Assembly: GCF_018333235.1 (NCBI RefSeq)
Contig: NZ_BORP01000003.1
Location: 124,001 to 188,000 of the forward strand
DNA length: 64,000 nucleotides
Source of the DNA: Ornithinibacillus bavariensis
GTDB lineage: Bacteria; Bacillota; Bacilli; Bacillales; Amphibacillaceae
Reading direction: 5' to 3'
The translations under genes were made by a program, and so were the position numbers. Under the pieces are notes generated by a model, which saw only the letters and a list, made by a program, of their open reading frames with translations, was not told the origin of the DNA and did not search any database. The stretch's first letter is position 1. Every line of letters begins with the position of its first letter. Shown here piece after piece: positions 51,821 to 60,890 of this stretch.

Positions 51821-53098
51821 CTAATTACCCATCTTAGTTTGCAGGCTATATACAACATACGTTACAACTAATAGAACAAAACTAGAAATACTTAATGAAA
51901 TCATTCCGTTTGTAAAAGTGATATTAAAATTAGCCATATTTAGTGCTAATTCATTTGTTAATACTTCAAATACGGAGAAATATTGAAATGGGATATAATG
52001 TGTCACGCTGGATGTTTGTAATACCCCACTCATTTTCAGTCCAATAAATAGCGTCGCAAGGGTTAATCCTATGGAGACAACTACACGTTTGGTCATAATC
52101 GAAAACAGGAATAAAATAGAATAACAGAATAATAGTATTAGCATAAACATACCTGCAGCTTTTATTAGAAATACTCCCATACTCATGAGCGTAAATGTTC
52201 TATCCTCACCATAGATTAGTACTGGATAGTCCCAGTCACCAAAACGATCAAAAATAATTCCAACTATTATAGAAAATCCTACTGCTGTCACCAGTATGAA
52301 TATACTAACAAAAATTGCTGTTATAAATTTACTAGTTAAAATTTTATACCTACCAATCGGTTGTGTTTGCAATAAATGGAACGGTCCATGTCGGCCTAGT
52401 CCTTCCTTCGTAACAATATCTCCGAATAGGAAAAGAAAGAATATGACACCAGTAAAACTAAACAATAAACCAAACAATCGAAAGAGATAATGAATGCTGG
52501 CAGATGAATATTTATTACTATTTTCTTTTATATAATTCATTATGGATTCTGCTTCTTCTAAGCTACTACTAGAAACCTCCCTATCATATAGCGTTACATA
52601 AGAAAAGTACCTATCCACTGGCAATAGAGGTGTAACATCTTTATCTTGCATCCATTTGCTCATTTCCACAAAGGTTTCTAATGTAAATAATGTTGGATGG
52701 GTATATGTATGTGTTTCATTTTGAAATTTCTTTGTGTCAATTACTGGTTGTGTTTCTTCTATTTCTATTTGTAGTAGAGCATCCCAATTTTCTTCTTCTA
52801 ATAATTCTAAAGTCGTTTGTCTTTTTCCTAACCAATCCTCATCAAACTCAATAGAAGACTGTAGTTCCATTGCTTTAGCACCTTCAGCAGATTCTAAAGC
52901 CCTTCTATTTTCTTCAAGTCTTTGTTCCGTTATTTGAATTTCTTCCTTTACTGGGCTAATTTCATCCTCAACACGGGTTGTATTGATATAAACAAACACA
53001 TAATATGCAATAAAAAATACAAGCAATACTACCAAAAGTATTCGAAAAAAAATGGTATTCCACAACTTCTTTATTTCAAAAATAATTAGCTTTAACAA
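51821..53098 (-). CDS. ABC-2 type permease, second gene of a lipoprotein-ABC operon
   Basis: About 425 residues. The TTG at 53098 (LLKLIIFEIKKLWNTIFF) follows GGGGGTG by six bases. Upstream codons of the longer frame run into the lipoprotein gene. The protein has an N-terminal helix (about 20-40), a long outer coiled-coil loop (about 45-215: EDEISPVKEEIQITEQRLEE) and a C-terminal six-helix part with VTKEGLGRHGPFHLLQTQPI. The outer loop is longer than in most ABC-2 permeases. Confidence 0.82.
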   Translation of the reverse strand: MLKLIIFEIKKLWNTIFFRILLVVLLVFFIAYYVFVYINTTRVEDEISPVKEEIQITEQRLEENRRALESAEGAKAMELQSSIEFDEDWLGKRQTTLELLEEENWDALLQIEIEETQPVIDTKKFQNETHTYTHPTLFTLETFVEMSKWMQDKDVTPLLPVDRYFSYVTLYDREVSSSSLEEAESIMNYIKENSNKYSSASIHYLFRLFGLLFSFTGVIFFLFLFGDIVTKEGLGRHGPFHLLQTQPIGRYKILTSKFITAIFVSIFILVTAVGFSIIVGIIFDRFGDWDYPVLIYGEDRTFTLMSMGVFLIKAAGMFMLILLFCYSILFLFSIMTKRVVVSIGLTLATLFIGLKMSGVLQTSSVTHYIPFQYFSVFEVLTNELALNMANFNITFTNGMISLSISSFVLLVVTYVVYSLQTKMGN

Positions 53099-53121
53099 AA
53101 AAACACCCCCTATTCGTAGAA

Positions 53122-53667
53122 TTACTGAACAATGATGCCAAAAACATAATAAGCTTGCCCTACTAGGTCTCCGTCCCATTGTAATTTAAGGTAGTAATAG
53201 TACCTCCCTTTTTCCATGGGTGCAGTTATTTGTCTATTATTGACTTCTACTTTTTTTTCTTCATCAAAATTAACCTGAGTTAATTCAATACTATCTGGAT
53301 TGTAGATGTGGTCTGATTTAGGTTGACCACTGGTGGATATAGAAAAACTAAATACCTCACCTGGTTCTACTCCTAACGGTTCCCAACCATATAATTGCTC
53401 CTCTGGCGGATTTGGCTTCAGCGAACAGAGACTTTCCTCTTTCCAACACCAAACATCAAGAGCAACAAGCGTTGATTTTTCTTCTGTTCCTATATCAACT
53501 GTAGGCACTTCGCTCTCCCCATGACTTTCTTGGTTATCAGGTTCATTTTCAATGCTATCAGGCGACCTAACAGCCTCTTCCTTCATCCCTTTCAATGCTG
53601 GATTTTCCGCACATCCGACAAGAAATATCCCTATTATTAATAGGAAAGAAATAGAATACTTTTTCAC
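53122..53667 (-). CDS. Lipoprotein, first gene of the ABC operon
   Basis: The 181-residue product has a lipoprotein signal ending FLVGC (Cys at about 19). An acidic spacer (about 30-65) and a compact domain follow, with three Cys (LDVWCWKEESLCSLKPN) and a beta-rich end (GRYYYYLKLQWDGDLVGQAYYVFGI). No family was recognised. It lies 23 bases upstream of the first permease gene, so it is probably an accessory part of the exporter on the outer face of the membrane. Confidence 0.82.
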   Translation of the reverse strand: MKKYSISFLLIIGIFLVGCAENPALKGMKEEAVRSPDSIENEPDNQESHGESEVPTVDIGTEEKSTLVALDVWCWKEESLCSLKPNPPEEQLYGWEPLGVEPGEVFSFSISTSGQPKSDHIYNPDSIELTQVNFDEEKKVEVNNRQITAPMEKGRYYYYLKLQWDGDLVGQAYYVFGIIVQ

Positions 53668-53849
53668 ATGAAATCCTCCAAATAATCATTTAATAATATT
53701 CAAAACCTTTCAAAAATTGTAACATAAATATAATATATTTGAAATAATTGCCCTTTCTCTTTTATATTTATAAGTTGAATGGTTAAAGAATTTAACCTCC
53801 GATTATAAGGAACATTAAAAATAGCCAAATCACATAAGGAAGTGACAAA

Positions 53850-54572
53850 ATGAGTCAAACTGCCATTTTATTTCAAGATGTTAATTATTCTGCCGATGAT
53901 CTAAAAATATTAAAAAACATTAATGGCTACTTCCCTGAGGGTAAAATCGCAACCATTGTTGGTCCATCAGGTGCTGGAAAATCAACTTTGTTTAAACTAT
54001 GTAATGGATTACGTTCTCCTGATTCAGGGGAAATTCTAATTAAAGGAAAACCAATCATTAACTTTCATCCAGTAGAACTACGCAGAAAGGTAGGCATCGC
54101 ATTACAAAGTGCTACAATGATAAGCGGTAGTGTATTAGAGAACCTTGAACTACCACTTAGATTGCAGGGTAAGACAATTGACATCGAATTCGCAAAAGAA
54201 TTACTTCATGATGTTGGATTAGATGGGGATTTCTTGATGAGGAATGCTAAGGAGTTATCAGGTGGTCAGCAGCAAAAGCTATCCATCGCACGTACATTAG
54301 TGAATCAACCCGAAGTATTATTACTAGATGAAATTACTTCTTCCCTCGACCGAGTGTCTCAGCATGACATTGAGGAATTAATTGAAAAAATTAACGAAAA
54401 ATACGGGACGACGATGATTTGGATCACCCACAATCTTGAACAAGCATTAAGAATTGGACAATACACATGGGTGATGATGAATGGGGAACTGATTGAATCG
54501 GGAGAAAGCTCCTTATTAAGGAATCCACAGGATAAACGAGTCCAAGAATTCGTAAAGGGGGAAATAGTATGA
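53850..54572 (+). CDS. fetA: ABC transporter ATPase, FetA/YjkB type
   Basis: A 240-residue ATPase with Walker A GPSGAGKST (about 39-47), signature LSGGQQQKLSIARTLV, Walker B VLLLDEITSSLD and WITHNLEQAL. The LLLDEITSSLD after Walker B is characteristic of the FetA/YbbL group. With the adjoining UPF0014 permease it forms FetAB, an iron exporter in Escherichia coli that aids peroxide resistance. B. subtilis has the pair as YjkB/YjkA. GGAAG lies before the ATG, and the next gene overlaps by ATGA. Confidence 0.88.
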   Translation: MSQTAILFQDVNYSADDLKILKNINGYFPEGKIATIVGPSGAGKSTLFKLCNGLRSPDSGEILIKGKPIINFHPVELRRKVGIALQSATMISGSVLENLELPLRLQGKTIDIEFAKELLHDVGLDGDFLMRNAKELSGGQQQKLSIARTLVNQPEVLLLDEITSSLDRVSQHDIEELIEKINEKYGTTMIWITHNLEQALRIGQYTWVMMNGELIESGESSLLRNPQDKRVQEFVKGEIV

Positions 54573-55321
54573 GCTATCTCGCCCTATCACTAACATTAAT
54601 TTTCGTCCTTATCCCTCTAGTCCTTTCACGGACATTAAGACTTGGGTTAGAAAAGGATACACTTATTGCAACAGTTCGATCAATTATTCAATTACTAGCG
54701 GTTGGTTATGTCTTGCAATATGTATTTGAAGCGGACAATATCATTTTCCTTCTCCTCATGATTTTATTAATGATTGGGGCAGCAACCCAGAATGCTCGGA
54801 AAAAAGGAGCATCCATTCGAGGAATTACCTGGAAGCTTTTCATTACATTCGTTTTTATTGAAGCATTAACACAAAGCATCTTGCTAGGCTTTAGCATCGT
54901 GCCACCTACACCACAATATATCATCCCGATTAGTGGCATGGTAATCGGTAATTCAATGGTTTTGGGAATACTTTTTTTAAATCGTTTTACTGCTGAGATA
55001 GAAAATCGCCAAGATGAAACCGAACTGATTCTAACCTTAGGTGGGACACCAAAACAAGCAATTCATACGCAATTAATTACATCCATTAAAGCGAGTACGA
55101 TTCCAACAATTGAAAGCCAAAAAACAATCGGGCTCGTCCAGTTACCTGGGATGATGAGTGGGCAAATTATAGCAGGAGCTGATCCTGTACAAGCAGTCCA
55201 ATTTCAGTTGCTTATCTTATTCATTCTATTAACAACAGCAGTTGTGACCAGTATCATGCTAGGGTTTCTTTCCTACCCAACTTTATTTAACAAGCGAATG
55301 CAGTTTTTAAAGATCAGATAG
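54569..55321 (+). CDS. fetB: UPF0014 permease, FetB/YjkA type
   Basis: A 250-residue membrane protein of the UPF0014 family. Key blocks are RTLRLGLEKDTLIATVRSII, the MIGNSMV-type GMVIGNSMVLGIL, EIENRQDETELILTLGGTPKQA and GLVQLPGMMSGQIIAGADP, the last two being diagnostic. Seven helices are predicted. It pairs with the ATPase just upstream (four-base overlap). Expected role is metal export across the membrane. No metal regulator site was identified upstream. Confidence 0.92.
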   Translation: MSYLALSLTLIFVLIPLVLSRTLRLGLEKDTLIATVRSIIQLLAVGYVLQYVFEADNIIFLLLMILLMIGAATQNARKKGASIRGITWKLFITFVFIEALTQSILLGFSIVPPTPQYIIPISGMVIGNSMVLGILFLNRFTAEIENRQDETELILTLGGTPKQAIHTQLITSIKASTIPTIESQKTIGLVQLPGMMSGQIIAGADPVQAVQFQLLILFILLTTAVVTSIMLGFLSYPTLFNKRMQFLKIR

Positions 55322-55327
55322 CACGCT

Positions 55328-55364
55328 ATAGGGAGCCATCCATGACGAGGTTCCCTATTTCTTG
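55328..55364 (+). terminator. Terminator after fetAB
   Basis: Arms ATAGGGA and TCCCTAT, extended by CC/GG inside the loop, are followed by TTCTTGTG. Confidence 0.6.
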
Positions 55365-55421
55365 TGTTTCCTTACCCTTATTTATAAAATGAGATTAATA
55401 CTTGGAAGGAGGTATTTTGTA

Positions 55422-56354
55422 TTGTCTAAAAAAGTACGAATTGGAAAAACAGACTTGATTGTAAATCCAATTGGTCTTGGAGCAAATGCCATTGGTGGCC
55501 ACAATTTATACCCAGGACTGAATGAAGAAGCCAATAGAAATCTTGTCAAAACCGCTATTGCCCAAGGACTAAATTTTATTGACACAGCTTTTAGCTATGG
55601 AAACGGTCGTTCTGAAGAGTTAGTTGGTGAAGTTTTAAAAGAAATAGGAAATCGTCACGATGTGATTATTGCAACAAAAGGTGCACAAAAATTCGTTGGG
55701 GAAGATAAGCAAATTGTTAATACCCCTGCCTTTTTGAAGGAATCCGTTGAGGCAAGTCTTAGAAGACTGCAAACAGATTATATTGACCTGTACTATATTC
55801 ACTATCCCGATGAGTCTACACCAAAATATGAAGCTGTTGGTGCTTTAAAGGAATTGAAGGATGCTGGAAAAATTAGGGCAATCGGCGTATCTAACTTCTC
55901 ATTAGACCAGCTTAAAGAAGCGAATCAGGATGGCTATGTGGATGTTATTCAAGGACACTATAATTTGTTGAACCGTAAAGCAGAGCAAGAGTATTTCCCA
56001 TATACTTTGCAAAACCAAATTTCATTTGTTCCATATTTTCCTTTTGCATCAGGATTATTAGCTGGAAAATACAGCACAGAAACTACCTTCCAGGATTTCC
56101 GAGCGAATATGCCACATTTACAAGGCAAAGAATTTGAGGAAAATTTATCAAAGGTTGAAAAGCTACGTACGATTGCGAATGCAAAGCAAGTAGAGGTGTC
56201 CAACATTGTATTAGCATGGTATCTAGCTCAGGAAGCAATCGATACAGTGATCCCTGGAGCAAAAAAGCCTGAACAAATTCTGCAAAATTTAAAGACATTA
56301 GATGTCCAGCTTTCAGCTAGTGAAATAGAAGAAATTAGCAACATATTCTCATAG
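55422..56354 (+). CDS. Aldo/keto reductase
   Basis: A 310-residue NADPH-dependent oxidoreductase of the AKR superfamily, related to B. subtilis IolS/YhdN. The catalytic tetrad is visible: [18 protein letters not shown] (Asp and Tyr), VIIATKG (Lys) and LYYIHYPDE (His). [15 protein letters not shown] and [10 protein letters not shown] are cofactor-binding blocks. A TTG start at 55422 has AAGGAGG nine bases upstream. A longer frame from 55362 has no site. Substrate unknown. It is a single-gene unit. Confidence 0.9.
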   Translation: MSKKVRIGKTDLIVNPIGLGANAIGGHNLYPGLNEEANRNLVKTAIAQGLNFIDTAFSYGNGRSEELVGEVLKEIGNRHDVIIATKGAQKFVGEDKQIVNTPAFLKESVEASLRRLQTDYIDLYYIHYPDESTPKYEAVGALKELKDAGKIRAIGVSNFSLDQLKEANQDGYVDVIQGHYNLLNRKAEQEYFPYTLQNQISFVPYFPFASGLLAGKYSTETTFQDFRANMPHLQGKEFEENLSKVEKLRTIANAKQVEVSNIVLAWYLAQEAIDTVIPGAKKPEQILQNLKTLDVQLSASEIEEISNIFS

Positions 56355-56376
56355 AGGGGACTATCCCCTCTTTTAT
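56354..56376 (+). terminator. Terminator of the aldo/keto reductase gene
   Basis: Arms GAGGGGA/TCCCCTC with a three-base loop start at the stop codon and are followed by TTTTAT. Confidence 0.85.
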
Positions 56377-56519
56377 CTCCTCGCCATAATCCCCAAAAGT
56401 CCGCTGATATTAATTATTTGACAAGAAAACATAAACTCCCTAAAATATACTTAATTAAAAATAATTTAATTCATAATAAATTCAGCATCATTTATAACGA
56501 AAAATAAGAAGGTGGAACC

Positions 56520-56948
56520 ATGAGCGAAAATCTTTCCTTAAAAGCATTTATCGTTCTAATGAAGGCATCAAAATCAGTGCAAGAGCTTATTAAAAAAGAT
56601 ATTAGTAATTATGGAATGCGTACCTCTGACTTTGAGATATTAGAGGTTCTATATCATAAAGGAAAATTAACCGTTCGAGAAGTCTCAGAGGCTGTCCTCA
56701 TCAATACGGGCTCTATCACCTATGTTATTGATAAATTAGAGAAAAAAGGACTAATTGAACGAAATAATTGTAAGGACGATAGACGTGTCGTATACATTCA
56801 GATAACTGCGGAAGGCAGGAAGTTGATGGATAATATCTTCCCACAGCATCAAAAAGTGATTGAAGCTTTATTTGATGGGATAACCGAAGAGGATAAAAAA
56901 ACGATGATTGAAGTGCTAAAGACCGTTGGCCAAAAAGCTGCAAACTAA
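56520..56948 (+). CDS. MarR-family regulator (MhqR-like)
   Basis: A 142-residue winged-helix repressor. SDFEILEVLYHKGKLTVREV, INTGSITYVIDKLEKKGLIE and RNNCKDDRRVVYIQITAEG fit the MhqR/SarZ branch of MarR proteins, which respond to quinones and electrophiles. It converges on a CatE-like dioxygenase gene, the type of target MhqR controls in B. subtilis. It has its own AAGGTGG ribosome binding site. No obvious MarR palindrome was identified directly upstream. Confidence 0.88.
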   Translation: MSENLSLKAFIVLMKASKSVQELIKKDISNYGMRTSDFEILEVLYHKGKLTVREVSEAVLINTGSITYVIDKLEKKGLIERNNCKDDRRVVYIQITAEGRKLMDNIFPQHQKVIEALFDGITEEDKKTMIEVLKTVGQKAAN

Positions 56949-56967
56949 AAGGATTAATTACCAAAGT

Positions 56968-57004
56968 AAAGATGAGGTCTAAAACTTCCTCATCTTTATT
57001 TTTT
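56968..57004. terminator. Bidirectional terminator
   Basis: Ten-base perfect arms AAAGATGAGG/CCTCATCTTT around a ten-base loop are followed by ATTTTTT. It lies between the converging MarR and dioxygenase genes. Confidence 0.85.
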
Positions 57005-57009
57005 ACAAA

Positions 57010-57873
57010 TTATTCACTAACCCTCAATTGCATCTGATTACCAGCAGGGTCTTTTACCACAGTAGAATTTCCAATCGTTTCCGTACTTACGCCTATCTCG
57101 CTAAGTCTGGCAATAATTTTTTCCTTCGTTATTTCATCTGGTACTACTAACGTAAACCAATTTAGTCCGACACTATTAGCAGCTGGAGCAGGTGCCCCTA
57201 CACCATTCCAGACATTTAGCCCCAAATGATGATGATACCCACCAGTTGAAGCAAATAACGCTCCAGGATATCTTGTTACAATGTCAAACCCAAGCCCATT
57301 GACATAAAAGTTTTCTGTCTCTTCCAAATCTGCTACATGTAAATGAATATGCCCCATAACCGTATCTTTTGGTATACCATCCCAATCCTTATCACTCTCT
57401 GCTAACAGGTTGCTAGCATCTAATGCTACCGTAGCCATATCAACATGCCCATTATTCCAGTTCCAATCCATCGATGGCTTATCGCTTGCCACCTCGATAC
57501 CATTACCATCTGGGTCATCAAAATAAAGTGCCTCACTTACATAATGGTCAGATGCGCCTAATCGAATAGATGGTCCCTCCGTTTGAATAAGATGCTTGAG
57601 GAAGTTTGCTAAGTCTGCACGTCTAGGTAGAAGAATTGCAAAATGATAAAGCCCTGTTGTTCTACCCACTTTTGCCATAATATCCTCCGGCTGTTCGAGG
57701 ATTAGAAGTGGTTGTACCCCATCAGCAGAAAGGACTACCTTCCGTTCTGATTGCTCCAGAATCGCGAATCCAAAGACTCTTTGATAAAAAGCCAAGGACT
57801 TTGCAATATTTAAAACCTTTATATTCACTTCTCCGACAAATATGGTCGGTTTTTGAAAGAATCTCTTTTCCAT
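57010..57873 (-). CDS. catE: CatE-like VOC dioxygenase (catechol-2,3-dioxygenase family)
   Basis: A 287-residue protein with two VOC domains (about 10-130 and 165-285), like B. subtilis CatE and MhqE. Blocks include FVGEVNIKVLNIAKSLAFYQ, FDDPDGNGIEVASDKPSMDW, TVMGHIHLHVADLEETENFY and GGYHHHLGLNVW. The histidines in IHLHV and YHHHLG fit the metal site. The third ligand of classical extradiol enzymes is not obvious in the C-terminal domain, where NQMQLR stands at the usual Glu position. Role is thus probable ring cleavage, not proven. An operator lies on its promoter. Confidence 0.85.
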   Translation of the reverse strand: MEKRFFQKPTIFVGEVNIKVLNIAKSLAFYQRVFGFAILEQSERKVVLSADGVQPLLILEQPEDIMAKVGRTTGLYHFAILLPRRADLANFLKHLIQTEGPSIRLGASDHYVSEALYFDDPDGNGIEVASDKPSMDWNWNNGHVDMATVALDASNLLAESDKDWDGIPKDTVMGHIHLHVADLEETENFYVNGLGFDIVTRYPGALFASTGGYHHHLGLNVWNGVGAPAPAANSVGLNWFTLVVPDEITKEKIIARLSEIGVSTETIGNSTVVKDPAGNQMQLRVSE

Positions 57874-57913
57874 AAGCAGATACTCCCTTCCAAAAAGTAA
57901 CTATTATCCACTA

Positions 57914-57956
57914 ACTTACTAATTGTAAGTATAGTTTTAATTTAAGGCTCTGTCAA
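57914..57956 (-). promoter_or_regulatory. catE-like promoter with operator overlapping the -10 box
   Basis: On the minus strand TTGACA (57951-57956) and TATACT (57928-57933) are 17 bases apart. The perfect inverted repeat ACTTAC-N5-GTAAGT (57914-57930) overlaps the -10 box and the start. The site resembles those of electrophile-sensing YodB/CatR or MarR repressors, by memory. Confidence 0.75.
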
Positions 57957-58066
57957 GTAGTTATCCTCCTTTAAATCTTACACTAGTCTAATTTAAAGGC
58001 ATTCTAGATTAAAATACATCTTTCTATTTTTAACAATTTGTACTATACTAGATAAGTTCTAGCAAG

Positions 58067-58104
58067 ACGTGGTTCGAAACCATCCCACGTAAAAAAACTA
58101 AGGG
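58067..58104 (+). ncRNA. preQ1-I riboswitch
   Basis: The stem CGTGG/CCACG with loop TTCGAAACCATC is followed by TAAAAAAACTAAGG, giving the H-type pseudoknot of the preQ1-I class. The A-rich tail ends in the ribosome binding site (AAGGGAG) of queT, so ligand binding should mask it and block translation. The adjoining queuosine-precursor transporter gene fits. Confidence 0.88.
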
Positions 58105-58114
58105 AGAGATTAAT

Positions 58115-58600
58115 ATGAAAGCAAAGACACTCGTTGTCAATGCACTAGTAGCTGCTCTTTATATTGCAGTAACCGCACTAGTTGCACCATTCGGATTTAC
58201 GAATATTCAATTTCGTATTTCTGAAATATTTAACCATCTTATTGTTTTCAATAAGAAATACTTTTTTGGAATTGTAGTTGGAGTATTCTTAGCCAATCTG
58301 TTAATGTCGCCATCCAAGCTAGACTTACTATTTGGTGTGGGACATTCCGCAATATCACTAGGGATCGTCATACTAATTTCCAAGTTTGTAAAGAATGAAT
58401 GGGCATTATTAATAACAAACACTATCGTTTTTACATTTAATATGTTCATCATCGCATGGGAATTAAAAATCCTCGAACCGATTACACCATTTTTACCTAC
58501 TTGGCTGACTTTGGCGGCTAGTGAATTAATAGTCTTGGCAATCGGTATTCCGATTATGTATGCATTAAATAAATCTATTAAATTCCATAAGATGATATAA
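58115..58600 (+). CDS. queT: QueT-family transporter for queuosine precursors
   Basis: The 161-residue membrane protein of the QueT family has about five helices. Blocks MKAKTLVVNALVAALYIAVT, FGFTNIQFRISEIFNHL and VGVFLANLLMSPSKLDLLFG are characteristic. It is the substrate-binding part of an ECF transporter that imports preQ1 or preQ0 for queuosine tRNA modification. A preQ1-I riboswitch overlaps the ribosome binding site, so translation is probably turned off when preQ1 is plentiful. Confidence 0.95.
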   Translation: MKAKTLVVNALVAALYIAVTALVAPFGFTNIQFRISEIFNHLIVFNKKYFFGIVVGVFLANLLMSPSKLDLLFGVGHSAISLGIVILISKFVKNEWALLITNTIVFTFNMFIIAWELKILEPITPFLPTWLTLAASELIVLAIGIPIMYALNKSIKFHKMI

Positions 58601-58648
58601 AAAAATCCTTCACAGATCTCTTAAACGGGACCTGCGAAGGATTTTTAT
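58601..58648. terminator. Bidirectional terminator
   Basis: Perfect arms AAAAATCCTTC/GAAGGATTTTT around a longer loop with extra pairing (CAG/CTG). It lies between the converging queT and plsC genes. Confidence 0.85.
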
Positions 58649-59232
58649 TGTATTTTTTCCTGTAACAAATTCATTTCCTTATCTAACTCTTCCATTAGAA
58701 CATCCATGGCTTCCTTTTTGGATATTCCCTCAGGTAAATAAATTGGTTCTCCATAAATAAGTCTAGGCTTAATACGCTTAAATAAATCTTTAAAATTATT
58801 TGGGCCGACATATGCTGCTGGAACAATCGGCACATCTGCATGTACCGCAATGGTTACCGCACCACGTTTAAGTGGAGCACCTTCACTGGAACGTGTTCCA
58901 CTAGGAAAAATCCCAACAACCTTCCCCTCTTTCAGTAGCTTTCGAGGTGTCTTGATTGCACTTGGTCCAGGATTTTCACGATCAACTGGAAAGGCATGTA
59001 AGCTCTCCATTAACCATTTCGTGAACTTCGACTGAAATAATTCCTTTTTTGCCATATAATGAATTTGTGTTGGCATCGTCGCAATTCCTAACCATAAGAT
59101 ATCAACAAAGCCTGTGTGAGTACATGCAATAACATAACTGCCGGATTTTGGCAGATTGTCTTTTTGATAAACTTTTATCCTTCCAAAAAGGCTAAGAAAC
59201 GCCTTTACCACATTGGCTGCTAATTTATACAT
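58645..59232 (-). CDS. plsC: 1-acyl-sn-glycerol-3-phosphate acyltransferase
   Basis: A 195-residue membrane-associated acyltransferase that adds the second acyl chain to lysophosphatidic acid. The HX4D motif is HTGFVD (about 38-43). MAKKELFQSKFTKWLMESL, the phosphate-binding FPSGTRSSEGAPLKRG and VPIVPAAYVGP follow in the family order. In the third block the usual EGTR is SGTR, a frequent variant. It is transcribed alone. AGGAG-like GAGGAGAG lies before the ATG. Confidence 0.92.
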   Translation of the reverse strand: MYKLAANVVKAFLSLFGRIKVYQKDNLPKSGSYVIACTHTGFVDILWLGIATMPTQIHYMAKKELFQSKFTKWLMESLHAFPVDRENPGPSAIKTPRKLLKEGKVVGIFPSGTRSSEGAPLKRGAVTIAVHADVPIVPAAYVGPNNFKDLFKRIKPRLIYGEPIYLPEGISKKEAMDVLMEELDKEMNLLQEKIQ

Positions 59233-59321
59233 GTTTCTCTCCTCTATTCTTTCTCATGCTTACCTTTATTTTACCACAAACTAATAATACCTGGTACTAA
59301 ATTAGTACCCGAACAAAAATA

Positions 59322-60368
59322 TTATTTTGCTATGTCCATTACTTCTTCTTCAGCAAGAATGTCCATAATTTTAAAATTGATAGCTTCCCTAACCTCGAGA
59401 TATTTTCCCCAATCTGTCGTCTTTGTAAAGAAATAAATCAAGATATCAAAACCATTGTCCATGTAATTCTCTAGATTGACCTGAATCGTTTCAGGGTGCA
59501 CTTCATTGCTTTCTTGTAATAGGGAACGAATACGCTCCAATACACGTTCAATTTTTTCTCGTGGAGTATCATACTTAATCCTTAAGTAAAAGGATACTTG
59601 TCTCTTCCCCATTTTGCTCCAGTTTGTAATGGCCTCATTTGCCAGTGTATTATTGGGAAGCGTTACAAGAGCCTGGGCAGCAGTTCGAATCTTTGTACTA
59701 CGGAAGGTAATATCTTCTACTTTTCCCTCGACACTTGGTGTCCGAATCCAATCACCAATTGTAAATGGTTTTTCCGAAATAATGACAATTCCTCCGACAA
59801 CATTTGCTAATGCATCCTTTGCGGCTAACGATACAGCTAATCCACCCAGACCCAGACCTGCTACTAAGCCATCAATTTTATAATTAAACTCAGCTAATAT
59901 AACACTAATACTTATAGCAATAATAACTACTTGTAATGCCTTTGACAGAAACGGAATCAGGATCTCATCAATATTTATCGTTGTCCTTTCATTTATATTA
60001 CGAAATAAATTGGACGAGGTGGATGATAAGCGGACAAGGCCCCATGTCAGCAAAATAATCATTATTATCTTAATAGCAGTCCGAAATGCTTCATTGTCCT
60101 CATTTAAATACGGATAATAGGCAACTGCCGCATAGATCCCGAGAATAACAAACACCCACTGAACCGGCCGTTCAAATGAGCGTAAAATATTTGTCAGAAG
60201 ACTGCTGTTAGAACGACTGACAAATTGCTTTAAAATAGCAAAAATATATTTGGTAAAAATTTTGCGAAACAAAAGGAATAATAAAAAGATACCTATAGCA
60301 ATTCCTAAATCAATTAAATTCCATGGTGTTAAAAATGCATTCCAAAACTCATTCCAATTCCCATTCAT
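59322..60368 (-). CDS. MscS-family mechanosensitive ion channel
   Basis: A 348-residue channel. Four to five N-terminal helices (about 15-165) are followed by the pore helix and beta domain: LVAGLGLGGLAVSLAAKDAL, GGIVIISEKPFTIGDWI and VEDITFRSTKIRTAAQALVTLPN. It lacks the extra regulatory domains of larger members. Channels of this type release solutes under osmotic downshock. AGGAGG lies about ten bases before the ATG. A short gap separates it from the AAC(6')-like gene upstream. Confidence 0.93.
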   Translation of the reverse strand: MNGNWNEFWNAFLTPWNLIDLGIAIGIFLLFLLFRKIFTKYIFAILKQFVSRSNSSLLTNILRSFERPVQWVFVILGIYAAVAYYPYLNEDNEAFRTAIKIIMIILLTWGLVRLSSTSSNLFRNINERTTINIDEILIPFLSKALQVVIIAISISVILAEFNYKIDGLVAGLGLGGLAVSLAAKDALANVVGGIVIISEKPFTIGDWIRTPSVEGKVEDITFRSTKIRTAAQALVTLPNNTLANEAITNWSKMGKRQVSFYLRIKYDTPREKIERVLERIRSLLQESNEVHPETIQVNLENYMDNGFDILIYFFTKTTDWGKYLEVREAINFKIMDILAEEEVMDIAK

Positions 60369-60440
60369 AGAACCCGAATATCCTCCTAAAAAAAAGTAAG
60401 TTTATCATACCATATTACTGCAAGCTTTCGCATTTAAGCA

Positions 60441-60890
60441 TTAGTCTAAGTCACGGATAAAGGTAATTAGACGTCCCGCTTCCTGAAATCCTAGGCTGAT
60501 ATGGAATGGATAACTATCCTTATTATCAATCTCCATATCTGAACCTACCTGCTTACATCCATGTTCAACTAACCACTTTTTCCCTTCATGAAAAAGTTTC
60601 GTAGATATTCCCCTTCTCCTATATGATGGGCTAACGTATACTCCTTCAATGTATCCTGTTGGACTTGAATCTGCTCCCTCTACATATTCTGTTCGGATAG
60701 ATAAATGCATAAATGCCACTGCTTCACCATCAACTACATACAATAGAAATCTATCTTTATCGGTTTGTAGCATTTCCTCAAATTCTTGTTTAAATTCCAT
60801 AAAATCATGTCCTTGCCATAATTCCATGGCTAATTTCGTAAGGCCATCCAGTTGCTTCTTTCCAGCTACTAAAATTTCTCCCAATGACAA
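60441..60890 (-). CDS. AAC(6')-like aminoglycoside N-acetyltransferase homologue (GNAT)
   Basis: A 149-residue GNAT. AMELWQGHDFMEFKQEFEEM, FMHLSIRTEYVEGADSSPTG, the acetyl-CoA loop YIEGVYVSPSYRRRGISTKL and the ending GSDMEIDNKDSYPFHISLGF match the AAC(6')-I group. Those enzymes modify the 6' amino group of kanamycin-type drugs, but many chromosomal members have other substrates. TTG start after GAGGAAGG. Resistance is not claimed. Confidence 0.85.
   Translation of the reverse strand: MSLGEILVAGKKQLDGLTKLAMELWQGHDFMEFKQEFEEMLQTDKDRFLLYVVDGEAVAFMHLSIRTEYVEGADSSPTGYIEGVYVSPSYRRRGISTKLFHEGKKWLVEHGCKQVGSDMEIDNKDSYPFHISLGFQEAGRLITFIRDLD

Noticed and set aside
53099-53179. Longer N-terminus of the 51821-53098 permease
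   Set aside because: It overlaps the lipoprotein gene, encodes an Arg/Ser/Cys-rich stretch unlike permeases, and a TTG with a good site follows.
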